The notes beneath the pieces were generated by a model. That model was not told where the DNA came from. It searched no databases and saw only the letters and a program-made list of their open reading frames with translations. A DNA stretch of 56,022 bases from Bacteroidales bacterium (GTDB lineage: Bacteria > Bacteroidota > Bacteroidia > Bacteroidales > UBA10428). The DNA is taken from assembly GCA_016926235.1 (NCBI GenBank), contig JAFGOZ010000193.1, positions 1 through 56,022 of the forward strand, written 5' to 3'. Both the position numbers and the translations under genes were made by a program. Each line of letters starts with the position of its first letter. Position 1 is the first letter of the stretch. Shown here piece by piece: positions 16,800 through 24,308 of the stretch.

Positions 16800-17504
16800 A
16801 TGAAGTACGACCTGGTAAATTATCTGCAAAAGCGATTTGAGCAACATGAATCTCAATCGAAAATGACAGAGTTTGATTACGGTCCGGTAATCACACTTTC
16901 CAGAGAGTATGGCTGCCCGGCTAAACGCATTGCGGAAAAGCTTAGTGAAAAGCTAACCCAGGTAAACAAAACTAAAGGAAATAAGCAACAATGGAAATGG
17001 ATTGGTAAGGAAATTCTTGCTGAGGCAGCCAAAGAGCTTAGTGTAGACCCTTCAAAGATCAAATATTTATTTAACTATGAACAGCGAGGTTTTTTGGATG
17101 ACATCTTCGCCTCATATTCCAGTAAATATTATAAAAGTAGCCGTAAAGTTAAAAACACCGTTCGTGATGTAATACGATCCATTGGCAAGGAAGGTAATTG
17201 TATAATTGTTGGTCGTGGAGGTGTTGCTATTACGCACGATATAATAAAATCATTACATGTTAATCTTGAGGCACCTCTTGAATGGAGGGCTATAAGAGTA
17301 AGTGAAAGATATAATATTTCCATTCCAAAAGCCAGGGATTATGCCCTCGATATTGATAAAAAAAGAAAAGCTTTCCGTGAACAATTTGAAGGAAAAAATA
17401 CAGATTATACTACATTCGACCTGACGTTAAACTGTATGACTCTCACTATGGATGAAATTGTAGATATTATAGTTCATACTGCTGAAATTCGCAAGCTTAT
17501 CTAA
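16800..17504 (+). CDS. Cytidylate kinase-like family protein
   Basis: The 234-residue protein resembles the cytidylate-kinase-like family (Cytidylate_kin2): VITLSREYGCPAKRIAEKLSE (about 30-50) is the family's version of the N-terminal nucleotide-binding segment. EGNCIIVGRGGVAI (about 130-143), VNLEAPLEWRAIRVSERYNIS (about 153-173) and the terminal DIIVHTAEIRKLI also fit. The usual glycine-rich P-loop is not standard (REYGCPAKR instead of a GxGxGK run), as is often seen in this group, so kinase activity on CMP should not be assumed. True Cmk is not in the window. It stands alone, with a CPBP gene 83 bases downstream. Confidence 0.8.
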   Translation: MKYDLVNYLQKRFEQHESQSKMTEFDYGPVITLSREYGCPAKRIAEKLSEKLTQVNKTKGNKQQWKWIGKEILAEAAKELSVDPSKIKYLFNYEQRGFLDDIFASYSSKYYKSSRKVKNTVRDVIRSIGKEGNCIIVGRGGVAITHDIIKSLHVNLEAPLEWRAIRVSERYNISIPKARDYALDIDKKRKAFREQFEGKNTDYTTFDLTLNCMTLTMDEIVDIIVHTAEIRKLI

Positions 17505-17587
17505 ATCTATCCTGCATTTTTTGTTAATAATTAAAGCCCCCTCCTTTTCCTAAAAAGTAATATTTTTATTTTTTAAAAAATATAACT

Positions 17588-18304
17588 ATGGGATATGAAA
17601 TCGTATGGCAAGCCACACAAAAAGAACCAGTTATTATTATTTCTTCAGTTACACTGGGATTTTTATTATATCTGATATTAACTTCATCCGCCAGACTTGA
17701 AAAAGTATTTGCCAAAGAAGGGAACAATACTTACTGGGTAATTTTTCAGCGTATAACGGGTGTTTTATTTTTTGGAATCATACCACTTTTATTCTCAACA
17801 ATTATCTTTAAAAAAGACATTTCTCTATTTGGGGTAAGTTCAATCAACCTTACTGAATCACTATTGTGGATAGCAGGTCTGGCTTGTGTCATTATTCCCA
17901 TGTCCTTTTTTGCAACAAAAAAGCCCGATAATCTTGATATGTATCCGCAAATACGGAAGCAGGAATGGTCTAAAGGACTCCTTCTTTTAAGTGCATTTAC
18001 CTGGATTATTTACCTTGTGGCCTATGAATATATGTTCCGGGGTTTTTTGTTTCTGGGACTGATACCTCATTTTGGTGTGTGGACAGCATTTGCCCTGAAC
18101 CTGGCCTTTTACAGCCTTACTCATATTCCCAAAGGAATGAAAGAGACCATTGGTGCCATTCCTTTTGGTGCTATCATTTGCCTGCTTACCTTAAAAACAG
18201 GGACTATCTGGATAGCATTGGGTGCTCATATGTGCCTGGCCCTTTCCAATGAATGGTTTTCATTACATCATCATCCACATATAAAACTAACCGGGAAAAA
18301 ATGA
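17588..18304 (+). CDS. CPBP (CAAX/bacteriocin-processing) family intramembrane protein
   Basis: A 238-residue membrane protein with about six or seven hydrophobic segments. The CPBP/ABI catalytic pattern is present: E147-Y-M-F-R151 (EYMFRG), H179 in YSLTHIPKG and H214 in LGAHMCLALSNEW. Many relatives have two glutamates before the Arg motif; here the second is Tyr, so metal binding may rest on E147 and the two His. Relatives are Rce1-like proteases or bacteriocin immunity proteins. Its stop overlaps the next start by four bases (ATGA), so it belongs to the same translational unit as the epimerase-like gene. The substrate is unknown. Confidence 0.85.
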   Translation: MGYEIVWQATQKEPVIIISSVTLGFLLYLILTSSARLEKVFAKEGNNTYWVIFQRITGVLFFGIIPLLFSTIIFKKDISLFGVSSINLTESLLWIAGLACVIIPMSFFATKKPDNLDMYPQIRKQEWSKGLLLLSAFTWIIYLVAYEYMFRGFLFLGLIPHFGVWTAFALNLAFYSLTHIPKGMKETIGAIPFGAIICLLTLKTGTIWIALGAHMCLALSNEWFSLHHHPHIKLTGKK

Positions 18305-19293
18305 ATGTATTTGTAACTGGAGCTACTGGTTTTATTGGTATACACCTCGTTAAATACCTTGCTGCATCGGGATACATTGTCCACGCATTATACAGAAATA
18401 CGAATAAGTCAGGCCCACTGGCCAATATTGAAAATATTAAACTATTCAAAGGGGATATAACCGAACCCCAATCACTGGAAAAAGCTATGCAGGGATGTGA
18501 ACAAGTATACCACGTAGCTGCTTTTGCAGATGTCTGGGCAAAAGACCCTTCCATAATATACAAGCTGAACGTTGAAGCAACAGAAAAAATTTTTGAAATC
18601 GCACTAAAAAAAGGCATAAAAAAGGTCGTATTTACCTCAACGGCTGGCATATATGGCCCATCATTAAACGGTGAAATAACTGAAACAACTACCCGGTCAC
18701 TTGATTTTTTTGTAGAATACGAGCGCACAAAATTCATTGCTGAAGAAAAAGCCAGAGAATATGTGAAAAAAGGACTTGATATCGTCATTATAAATCCTAC
18801 CCGCGTGTATGGGCCGGGTTTGCTTAGCAAAAGCAATAGCGTAACACTGATGATCAAAAAATTTAATGAAGGAAAATGGCGGATAATACCCGGTAATGGG
18901 AAAAGTATAGGCAATTATGTATTTGTTCAGGATGTTGTACAAGGACATCTTCTTGCAATGGAAAAAGGGAAAACAGGAGAAAATTATATTCTTGGCGGCA
19001 CAAACGCATCGTATATTGAATTTTTTCAAACATTACGAGAATTAACCGGCCGAAAACACAGACTGTATAAGTTACCCCTTTTCATAATGCTATTCTCAGC
19101 ACAGCTCATGATGATTATTACTAAGCTAACCGGAAAACCTCCGTTAATTACTCCCCCATTGATACGGAAATTTAACTACCAATGGGATGTGTCCAGTAAA
19201 AAAGCTGAAACAGAACTTGGCTACAAAATTACAACCCTAAGTGAAGGTATGCAAAAAGTACTGGATTGGGTAAATAATGAAAAAACGCACTAA
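18301..19293 (+). CDS. NAD-dependent epimerase/dehydratase-type extended SDR
   Basis: The 330-residue extended short-chain dehydrogenase has the Rossmann motif VTGATGFIGIHL (about 5-16), the acidic KGDIT after beta-3 (about 57-61), active-site STAGIYGP and the YERTK catalytic Tyr-Lys pair (about 140-144). It resembles the dihydroflavonol-reductase/HpnA-like group that acts on sterol, isoprenoid or sugar-like substrates; the substrate cannot be read from sequence. The ATG at 18301 overlaps the CPBP stop and is preferred over an upstream frame extension. The next SDR starts two bases after its stop. Confidence 0.88.
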   Translation: MNVFVTGATGFIGIHLVKYLAASGYIVHALYRNTNKSGPLANIENIKLFKGDITEPQSLEKAMQGCEQVYHVAAFADVWAKDPSIIYKLNVEATEKIFEIALKKGIKKVVFTSTAGIYGPSLNGEITETTTRSLDFFVEYERTKFIAEEKAREYVKKGLDIVIINPTRVYGPGLLSKSNSVTLMIKKFNEGKWRIIPGNGKSIGNYVFVQDVVQGHLLAMEKGKTGENYILGGTNASYIEFFQTLRELTGRKHRLYKLPLFIMLFSAQLMMIITKLTGKPPLITPPLIRKFNYQWDVSSKKAETELGYKITTLSEGMQKVLDWVNNEKTH

Positions 19294-19295
19294 AC

Positions 19296-20105
19296 ATGGC
19301 AAATGAAACATACACACTGGTAACCGGTAGCAGCATGGGCATAGGTAAAGCCCTTGCTAATGAATGCGCTGCAAGAGGAATGAATCTTTTACTTGTAGCA
19401 CTACCCAATCAAAATCTGGGGGTTACTACTGCTGAACTAGCCAAGAACTATAATATTAAAACTGATTTTCTTGAAATTGATCTTACTCAACCTGATAGTC
19501 CTCAAAAAATTTACAACTGGTGCAAAAAAAATAATCGAACAGTAAACATTCTAATTAATAATGCCGGAGCCGGGGGAACTACAAGATTTGATGAATCCAC
19601 ACCTGAATATTCTGATCTAAGAATTCAGCTTAATATCCGTGCCCTTGTGCTTTTATGCCGCTTGTTTATCCCAGAAATGAAAAATCTGACTAAAGCACAT
19701 ATCCTGAATGTGGGAAGCATGAGTGCATTTTATCCTATAGCATTTAAAAGTGTCTACTGTGCATCAAAAGCATTTGTTTTACGATTTACACTTGCTGTAA
19801 ATGAGGAATTGCGGGGCTCATCTGTAAAAATGAGTGTTGTTAATCCAAATGGTGTGCAATCGAATGAGGGTACCGGTTCACGCATTAAAGCCCATGGATT
19901 AAAGGGTAAGCTGACAATGGTGCCTATAGATAAACTGGCTCAGATTACTATAAAACGTATGATGAAAGGGAAAGTGGTTATACTTCCCGGTAAAATTGAT
20001 CGCTTCCTTGTTTTCCTGGGAAACATTGTCCCAACAGGTTTAAAAGTGAAAATGCTTGCAAAGGAATTTCGTAAAGAAATTGAATCTGATACAATATTAA
20101 ACTAA
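19296..20105 (+). CDS. Classical SDR family oxidoreductase
   Basis: The 269-residue NAD(P)-dependent short-chain dehydrogenase has TGSSMGIG (the TGxxxGxG cofactor motif, about 9-16), NNAGAGG (about 88-94), the catalytic Ser in NVGSMSAFYP and the Tyr-Lys pair in YCASKAF (about 151-157). The C-terminal part (VVILPGKIDRFLVFLGNIVPT) looks like the 'DltE/YqjQ-like' SDRs that act on lipid or ketoacyl-type substrates, but this is a loose similarity. It is packed between the epimerase-like SDR and rlpA with two-base gaps on both sides. Confidence 0.88.
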   Translation: MANETYTLVTGSSMGIGKALANECAARGMNLLLVALPNQNLGVTTAELAKNYNIKTDFLEIDLTQPDSPQKIYNWCKKNNRTVNILINNAGAGGTTRFDESTPEYSDLRIQLNIRALVLLCRLFIPEMKNLTKAHILNVGSMSAFYPIAFKSVYCASKAFVLRFTLAVNEELRGSSVKMSVVNPNGVQSNEGTGSRIKAHGLKGKLTMVPIDKLAQITIKRMMKGKVVILPGKIDRFLVFLGNIVPTGLKVKMLAKEFRKEIESDTILN

Positions 20106-20107
20106 CT

Positions 20108-20800
20108 ATGCAAAAACGATTTTTACTCTCACTATTATTCTTAGGGTCAATAAATTATTATCTGGTTGCGCAAAGCAATGTGTTTATTCAATATGGTGAT
20201 GCATCCTTCTATGCGGACAAATTTGAAGGACGAACTACTGCCAGTGGTGAAAAATATACGCATACAAAGCTTACTGCAGCTCACCTGACTTTACCTTTCG
20301 GTACAATGGTGAAAGTTACCAATGTAACCAACAATAAATCAGTGATTGTACGAATTAACGACCGTGGTCCATTTGTAGAAGGGCGTATAATAGATTTGTC
20401 CAAGTCGGCAGCCATGGAGCTCGATTACATAACGTTGGGTGTAGTCAGGGTAAAAGTGGAAGTGGTTAATGAAAATGATCCGGGAACAGATGACAACCCC
20501 AAACCTCCCCAAAAACCAAATAAAGAATTTTACGATTTTCAGGCAAGCAGAACGAAACCGGCGGGATATGGAGTTCAAATTGGCAGTTATGCTGAGTTTG
20601 CCAACCTTATGCGAATATCCGAAACACTCAAAACAACTTATAAAAACGAGGTTACAGTTCAGGTAACCGAAGTGAATAAAACAAAGGTTTACCGGGTAAT
20701 AGCAGGTTCTTTCAGTTCACGGGCGCAGGCAGAAAACCTGCAAAAGAAATTGAAAAAAGACTATCCTGATTGCTTTGTTGTTGGATTTGACGGATTATAA
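20108..20800 (+). CDS. rlpA: RlpA-like septal lytic transglycosylase domain protein with SPOR domain
   Basis: The 230-residue exported protein has a signal peptide (MQKRFLLSLLFLGSINYYLVAQ). A double-psi beta-barrel follows at about 30-118 (ASFYADKFEGRTTASGEKY; VRINDRGPFVEGRIIDLSK with the catalytic-type Asp). After a Pro-rich linker (DNPKPPQKPNKE) comes a C-terminal SPOR domain (about 155-228) that binds denuded peptidoglycan. RlpA cuts stem-less glycan strands in some bacteria. It lacks a lipobox, so it is probably periplasmic rather than a lipoprotein. It is the fourth gene of the compact run from 17588. Confidence 0.9.
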   Translation: MQKRFLLSLLFLGSINYYLVAQSNVFIQYGDASFYADKFEGRTTASGEKYTHTKLTAAHLTLPFGTMVKVTNVTNNKSVIVRINDRGPFVEGRIIDLSKSAAMELDYITLGVVRVKVEVVNENDPGTDDNPKPPQKPNKEFYDFQASRTKPAGYGVQIGSYAEFANLMRISETLKTTYKNEVTVQVTEVNKTKVYRVIAGSFSSRAQAENLQKKLKKDYPDCFVVGFDGL

Positions 20801-20873
20801 ATACGAAAGAAGTTATGTAAAGACTTGTATCTTTATCCATATTTGTGCAATTTTATACTTGAAAAAAACTGCC

Positions 20874-21836
20874 ATGAACAAAATAGCAATAGGTGTAGAC
20901 ATTGGAGGAACCAATACCAAAATAGGACTGGTTGACAGGAATGGTGAACTTAAAAATAGTACTTCCATCCTCACCCAGGAAGGAAACACTACATTTGATG
21001 ATTTTTTAGCTTCGTTGAAAGTTACATTGGATCAAATGATCTCTTCCATGCCAATGGATGTTGAAATTATAGGAATGGGTATCGGGGCTCCCAATGCCAA
21101 CTATTACAAGGGGACCATTGAAAACGCCGCAAACCTCAAATGGAAAGGAATTATTAAGGTATTAAAAGCTCTTAATAAGTATTATACATTCCCTACTGTA
21201 CTTACCAATGATGCTAATGCGGCAGCTATTGGAGAAATGGTGTTTGGAGGGGCAAAAGAAATGAATGATTTTCTCCTGGTAACACTGGGTACCGGTCTAG
21301 GAAGTGGTTTTGTAGCAAATGGAAAACTCATTTATGGTCATGATGGCTTTGCAGGTGAACTGGGCCATATAAATGTTATCCCTGATGGAAGATTATGTGG
21401 TTGCGGCCGCAAAGGCTGCCTGGAAACATATGCTTCTGCAACAGGTGTTCATCGAACGGTTACCGAACTACTTAAAAACACCAAAGAAAAAAGCCTTTTG
21501 CAGGGAATTAAAGAAGATGATATTACTTCAAAAATGGTTTATGAAGCTGCTGTAAAAGGAGATAAAATTGCCCTCAAAGCTTTTGATTATACAGCCCAAA
21601 TGCTTGGCAAAGGTCTGGCAGATGCTGTTGCCATTACCAGTCCCGAAGCCATTTTTCTGTTTGGAGGGTTGGTAAAAGCAGGAAAGTATATCCTCGCTCC
21701 AACAAAAAAGTACTTTGAAAAATCGGTAATGAATAATTTCCAGAATAAAGTTAAAATTTTACCCTCAGAACTATTGGATAAAAATGTTGCCGTTTTGGGC
21801 GCTGCAGCCTTGGCCTGGAAAGAATTTGGAGGATAA
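20874..21836 (+). CDS. ROK family sugar kinase (glucokinase-like)
   Basis: The 320-residue ROK protein phosphorylates a hexose with ATP; glucose or an N-acetylhexosamine are the usual substrates. It shows the phosphate-binding DIGGTNTKIGL (about 8-18), TNDANAAAIGE (about 108-118), LGTGLGSG (about 136-143), ExGH in GFAGELGHI (about 159-167) and the zinc motif CGCGRKGCLE (about 178-187). There is no N-terminal helix-turn-helix, so it is an enzyme and not a repressor. The ATG at 20874 fits the family; the frame runs upstream to overlap rlpA, but that extension has no support. Confidence 0.92.
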   Translation: MNKIAIGVDIGGTNTKIGLVDRNGELKNSTSILTQEGNTTFDDFLASLKVTLDQMISSMPMDVEIIGMGIGAPNANYYKGTIENAANLKWKGIIKVLKALNKYYTFPTVLTNDANAAAIGEMVFGGAKEMNDFLLVTLGTGLGSGFVANGKLIYGHDGFAGELGHINVIPDGRLCGCGRKGCLETYASATGVHRTVTELLKNTKEKSLLQGIKEDDITSKMVYEAAVKGDKIALKAFDYTAQMLGKGLADAVAITSPEAIFLFGGLVKAGKYILAPTKKYFEKSVMNNFQNKVKILPSELLDKNVAVLGAAALAWKEFGG

Positions 21837-21937
21837 GATTATTTGTTTTAAATCTTCAGCAGATTTATGTAACTTCACTCTATTAATCTTAGTATAATAA
21901 GGTTAGACTGCAGGAATATAAACCAAAACCAATAATC

Positions 21938-22756
21938 ATGAAGACTATTACAAACCTTGTAAAAAAGTATTTTGTATTATTCATTTTTACTGCATTGCTT
22001 ATATCCAGTGCCTGTAAAAAAGACGAGGACAAGGAGACTCCTCCGGATCTTCCACCTCAGGCATCTTTTGTATTTGATATGAGTAAATTCCCATCACAAA
22101 AGAAAGCTGCTGATATTTTCGAACTTACAAAAATAAACTTTACATATGCATATATACAGGTTGCATGGTGGCACACATTTCTTAATGTTGGCATGCTGGT
22201 ACCAGCAGCCTCATTTGTAGAAGCATTTAAGCATGAACCGGTAAAAGAATCCCCCGGACATTGGGTATGGTCATATACTTTTATAATAAACAGCATAACT
22301 TACACAGCATCATTGCACGGTGTTATTGTAGGATCTAAGGTCGAGTGGGCTATGTATATTTCAGGTGGCGGCGGTATGGTTGATTTCCTCTGGTACACAG
22401 GTGAAAGTAATCTGGATGGCACTGCAGGTATGTGGATTTTAAACCGCTCAGTTGATAATCCTGTTGAAATGTTACAAATTGACTGGAGTTGGAATGCCTC
22501 TGTTGAGACTGGTGAAATTCAATTCACCAATATTGTAGATGGTGATGATGACTATGGCAGCTATATCCATTATGGACTTACTGAAAATGCAGATTATAAT
22601 GCATTCTATATCATCAACCTTGAAAGCACACAAAAATATACCGAAATAGAATGGAATACCGAAACCTATGAAGGTCATATTATGGATACCACGGCATACC
22701 ACGATGAAGAATGGCATTGTTGGGATGCCAATCTTAATGACATAAATTGTAATTAA
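21938..22756 (+). CDS. Hypothetical lipoprotein
   Basis: The 272-residue protein has an N-terminal signal with a lipobox (LLISSACKKDEDKE, Cys at about residue 26) followed by an acidic/Lys stretch that in this phylum often marks outer-membrane lipoproteins. The mature part is rich in Trp and Tyr (WHTFLNVGM, GHWVWSYTFI, GMWILNR, IDWSWNASVETGE), suggesting a beta-sandwich or lipocalin-like fold. I do not recognise the family. It is followed by a strong terminator and is probably a single-gene unit. Confidence 0.8.
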   Translation: MKTITNLVKKYFVLFIFTALLISSACKKDEDKETPPDLPPQASFVFDMSKFPSQKKAADIFELTKINFTYAYIQVAWWHTFLNVGMLVPAASFVEAFKHEPVKESPGHWVWSYTFIINSITYTASLHGVIVGSKVEWAMYISGGGGMVDFLWYTGESNLDGTAGMWILNRSVDNPVEMLQIDWSWNASVETGEIQFTNIVDGDDDYGSYIHYGLTENADYNAFYIINLESTQKYTEIEWNTETYEGHIMDTTAYHDEEWHCWDANLNDINCN

Positions 22757-22779
22757 ACCCTTGCTCCCCCTTCATTATT

Positions 22780-22806
22780 AGCCCTGGTTTTCCAGGGCTT
22801 TTTTTA
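22780..22806 (+). terminator. Rho-independent terminator after the lipoprotein gene
   Basis: AGCCCTGG (22780-22787) pairs perfectly with CCAGGGCT (22792-22799) around a four-base loop and runs into a T-tract. It lies 24 bases after the lipoprotein stop. Confidence 0.9.
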
Positions 22807-22920
22807 TATCCAATAATTCACATTTTATAAACATTAGCGAACTCAATATTAACCTGGCCTTAACATAGATAGATAAAATTATCCGTAATTTTACATGTTA
22901 TATTTTACTAAAATTAGACT

Positions 22921-23982
22921 ATGAAAAACTCCACTCCCCGTCAGGTAGCAATTTTTGCTGCTTTACTATCAACTGCTATTAATGGTATTGCACTCATTTT
23001 ACTCAAACTGCCTATATTCCAGCCTTCATGGGTATTTCAATCGGCTATAGTCATCATCATTTTTATCATTGTTTTTTTTATTGTTTTTAAAGCTCTTAAT
23101 AATTTTTTAATCGAAAAAATTCATCCTATTTATAAAACCATTTCAAGCTTTACAATATCTGAAGAAGATATTCGCAAAAAAATGAAAGATAAGGATATAT
23201 TAAGCCACCTTAATAAAAAAGTAGTAAAATGGATAAAAACCAAAACACGGGAAATAGCTGAGCTTAAAAAGCTTGAAAAATACCGGAGAGAATTTATGGG
23301 TAATGTTTCACATGAGTTAAAGACGCCTATATTCACAATACAGGGATATGTGCTTACCCTCTTGGACGGAGCACTTGAAGATGAAAAAATTAACCGGTCA
23401 TATCTTGAAAAAGCTGAAAAAAGCATAAACCGGATGATATCTATTGTTGAAGATCTTGAATCCATCTCACAGCTTGAGTCAGGCCAATTGATTTTAAATT
23501 ATGAAAATTTTAACATCGTAACCCTTATCGAAGAAATATTTGAAAACCTCGAAATAAAGGCAATTGAGAAAAAAATTGCTTTGATATTTACACCTGAACC
23601 GGAAAGAAACATTATCGTTTATGCAGACAGGAAACGTATATATGAAGTTCTTAACAACCTTTTGGTTAATTCAATAAATTACGGTAAAGAGAATGGTAAT
23701 ACATCGGTTTCATTTATGGACATGGGGAACAATATTCTTATTGATATTACCGATAATGGTATAGGCATTGCTGAAAAAGATATACCTCGTATTTTCGAAC
23801 GTTTTTTCAGAACTGACAAAAGCCGCTCGCGCGAGGCAGGGGGAACAGGCCTGGGTTTATCAATTGTAAAACATATTATTGAAGCACATAACCAGACCAT
23901 AAATGTAAGCAGTAAATTGGGAGTTGGCAGTTCATTTAGCATTACCCTGAAAAAAGGGAAAACAGGAAAAGCTGCAAGTTGA
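22921..23982 (+). CDS. Sensor histidine kinase (PhoR/VicK-like), no adjacent regulator
   Basis: The 353-residue kinase has two transmembrane helices (about 10-30 and 40-60) with almost no periplasmic loop, then a HAMP-like linker. HisKA has the phospho-acceptor H131 in FMGNVSHELKTPI. HATPase_c contains the N box NNLLVNSINYG, the G1 box DITDNGIGIAEKD, the F box RIFERFFRTDKSRS and the G2 box GGTGLGLSIVKHII. The usual PAS domain and response regulator neighbour are absent: a lipoprotein lies upstream and ileS downstream. In many Bacteroidota the partner is elsewhere. The signal is unknown. Confidence 0.92.
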   Translation: MKNSTPRQVAIFAALLSTAINGIALILLKLPIFQPSWVFQSAIVIIIFIIVFFIVFKALNNFLIEKIHPIYKTISSFTISEEDIRKKMKDKDILSHLNKKVVKWIKTKTREIAELKKLEKYRREFMGNVSHELKTPIFTIQGYVLTLLDGALEDEKINRSYLEKAEKSINRMISIVEDLESISQLESGQLILNYENFNIVTLIEEIFENLEIKAIEKKIALIFTPEPERNIIVYADRKRIYEVLNNLLVNSINYGKENGNTSVSFMDMGNNILIDITDNGIGIAEKDIPRIFERFFRTDKSRSREAGGTGLGLSIVKHIIEAHNQTINVSSKLGVGSSFSITLKKGKTGKAAS

Positions 23983-24308
23983 TTTCAAGAATATTATTTC
24001 TCCAACTTAATTATAACGATGATTTAATTTTACTTTGCCGGGTTAAAAATCAACCAGTTTTTTCCCTGATTCCCTAAAGGTTAATGGTTGATTTTCAGCT
24101 TCTCCCTTCAAGGATTGGATTGAAAAATCTTAATATTGTATGATATACCTCACTTGTCAAAGTAGAATGAAAAATACGAGAATGAAAAATCATGCCCTTC
24201 GAAATACTAATTCATTAATATTTACTCAATTATTTATTGTTTTTTAGGATTCAACCATCTATCTTTGGGGACATTTTTTTAACCATTTAAAATTATTGTA
24301 AACGTCTG
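23983..24308. other. Intergenic region before ileS with an inverted repeat and promoter
   Basis: This 326-base gap holds an 11-base perfect inverted repeat (AAAATCAACCA at 24046-24056 and its complement at 24085-24095) without a following T-run. It also has a direct repeat of GAATGAAAAAT (about 24163 and 24180) and the ileS promoter. The distance between the ileS promoter and start (41 bases) is too short for a T-box, and I saw no T-box-like structure. Confidence 0.5.
24237..24267 (+). promoter_or_regulatory. ileS promoter with -33 and -7 elements
   Basis: TTG at 24237-24239 and TATCTTTG at 24260-24267 are separated by 20 bases, the arrangement of the Bacteroidota primary sigma factor. The -7 element is an exact match and GGGG follows it. 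The predicted leader before the ileS ATG is about 35 bases. This is the best promoter in the window. Confidence 0.8.

Noticed and set aside
24046..24095. Terminator or T-box before ileS
   Set aside because: The 11-base inverted repeat has no T-run and no T-box features, and the ileS promoter is downstream of it.
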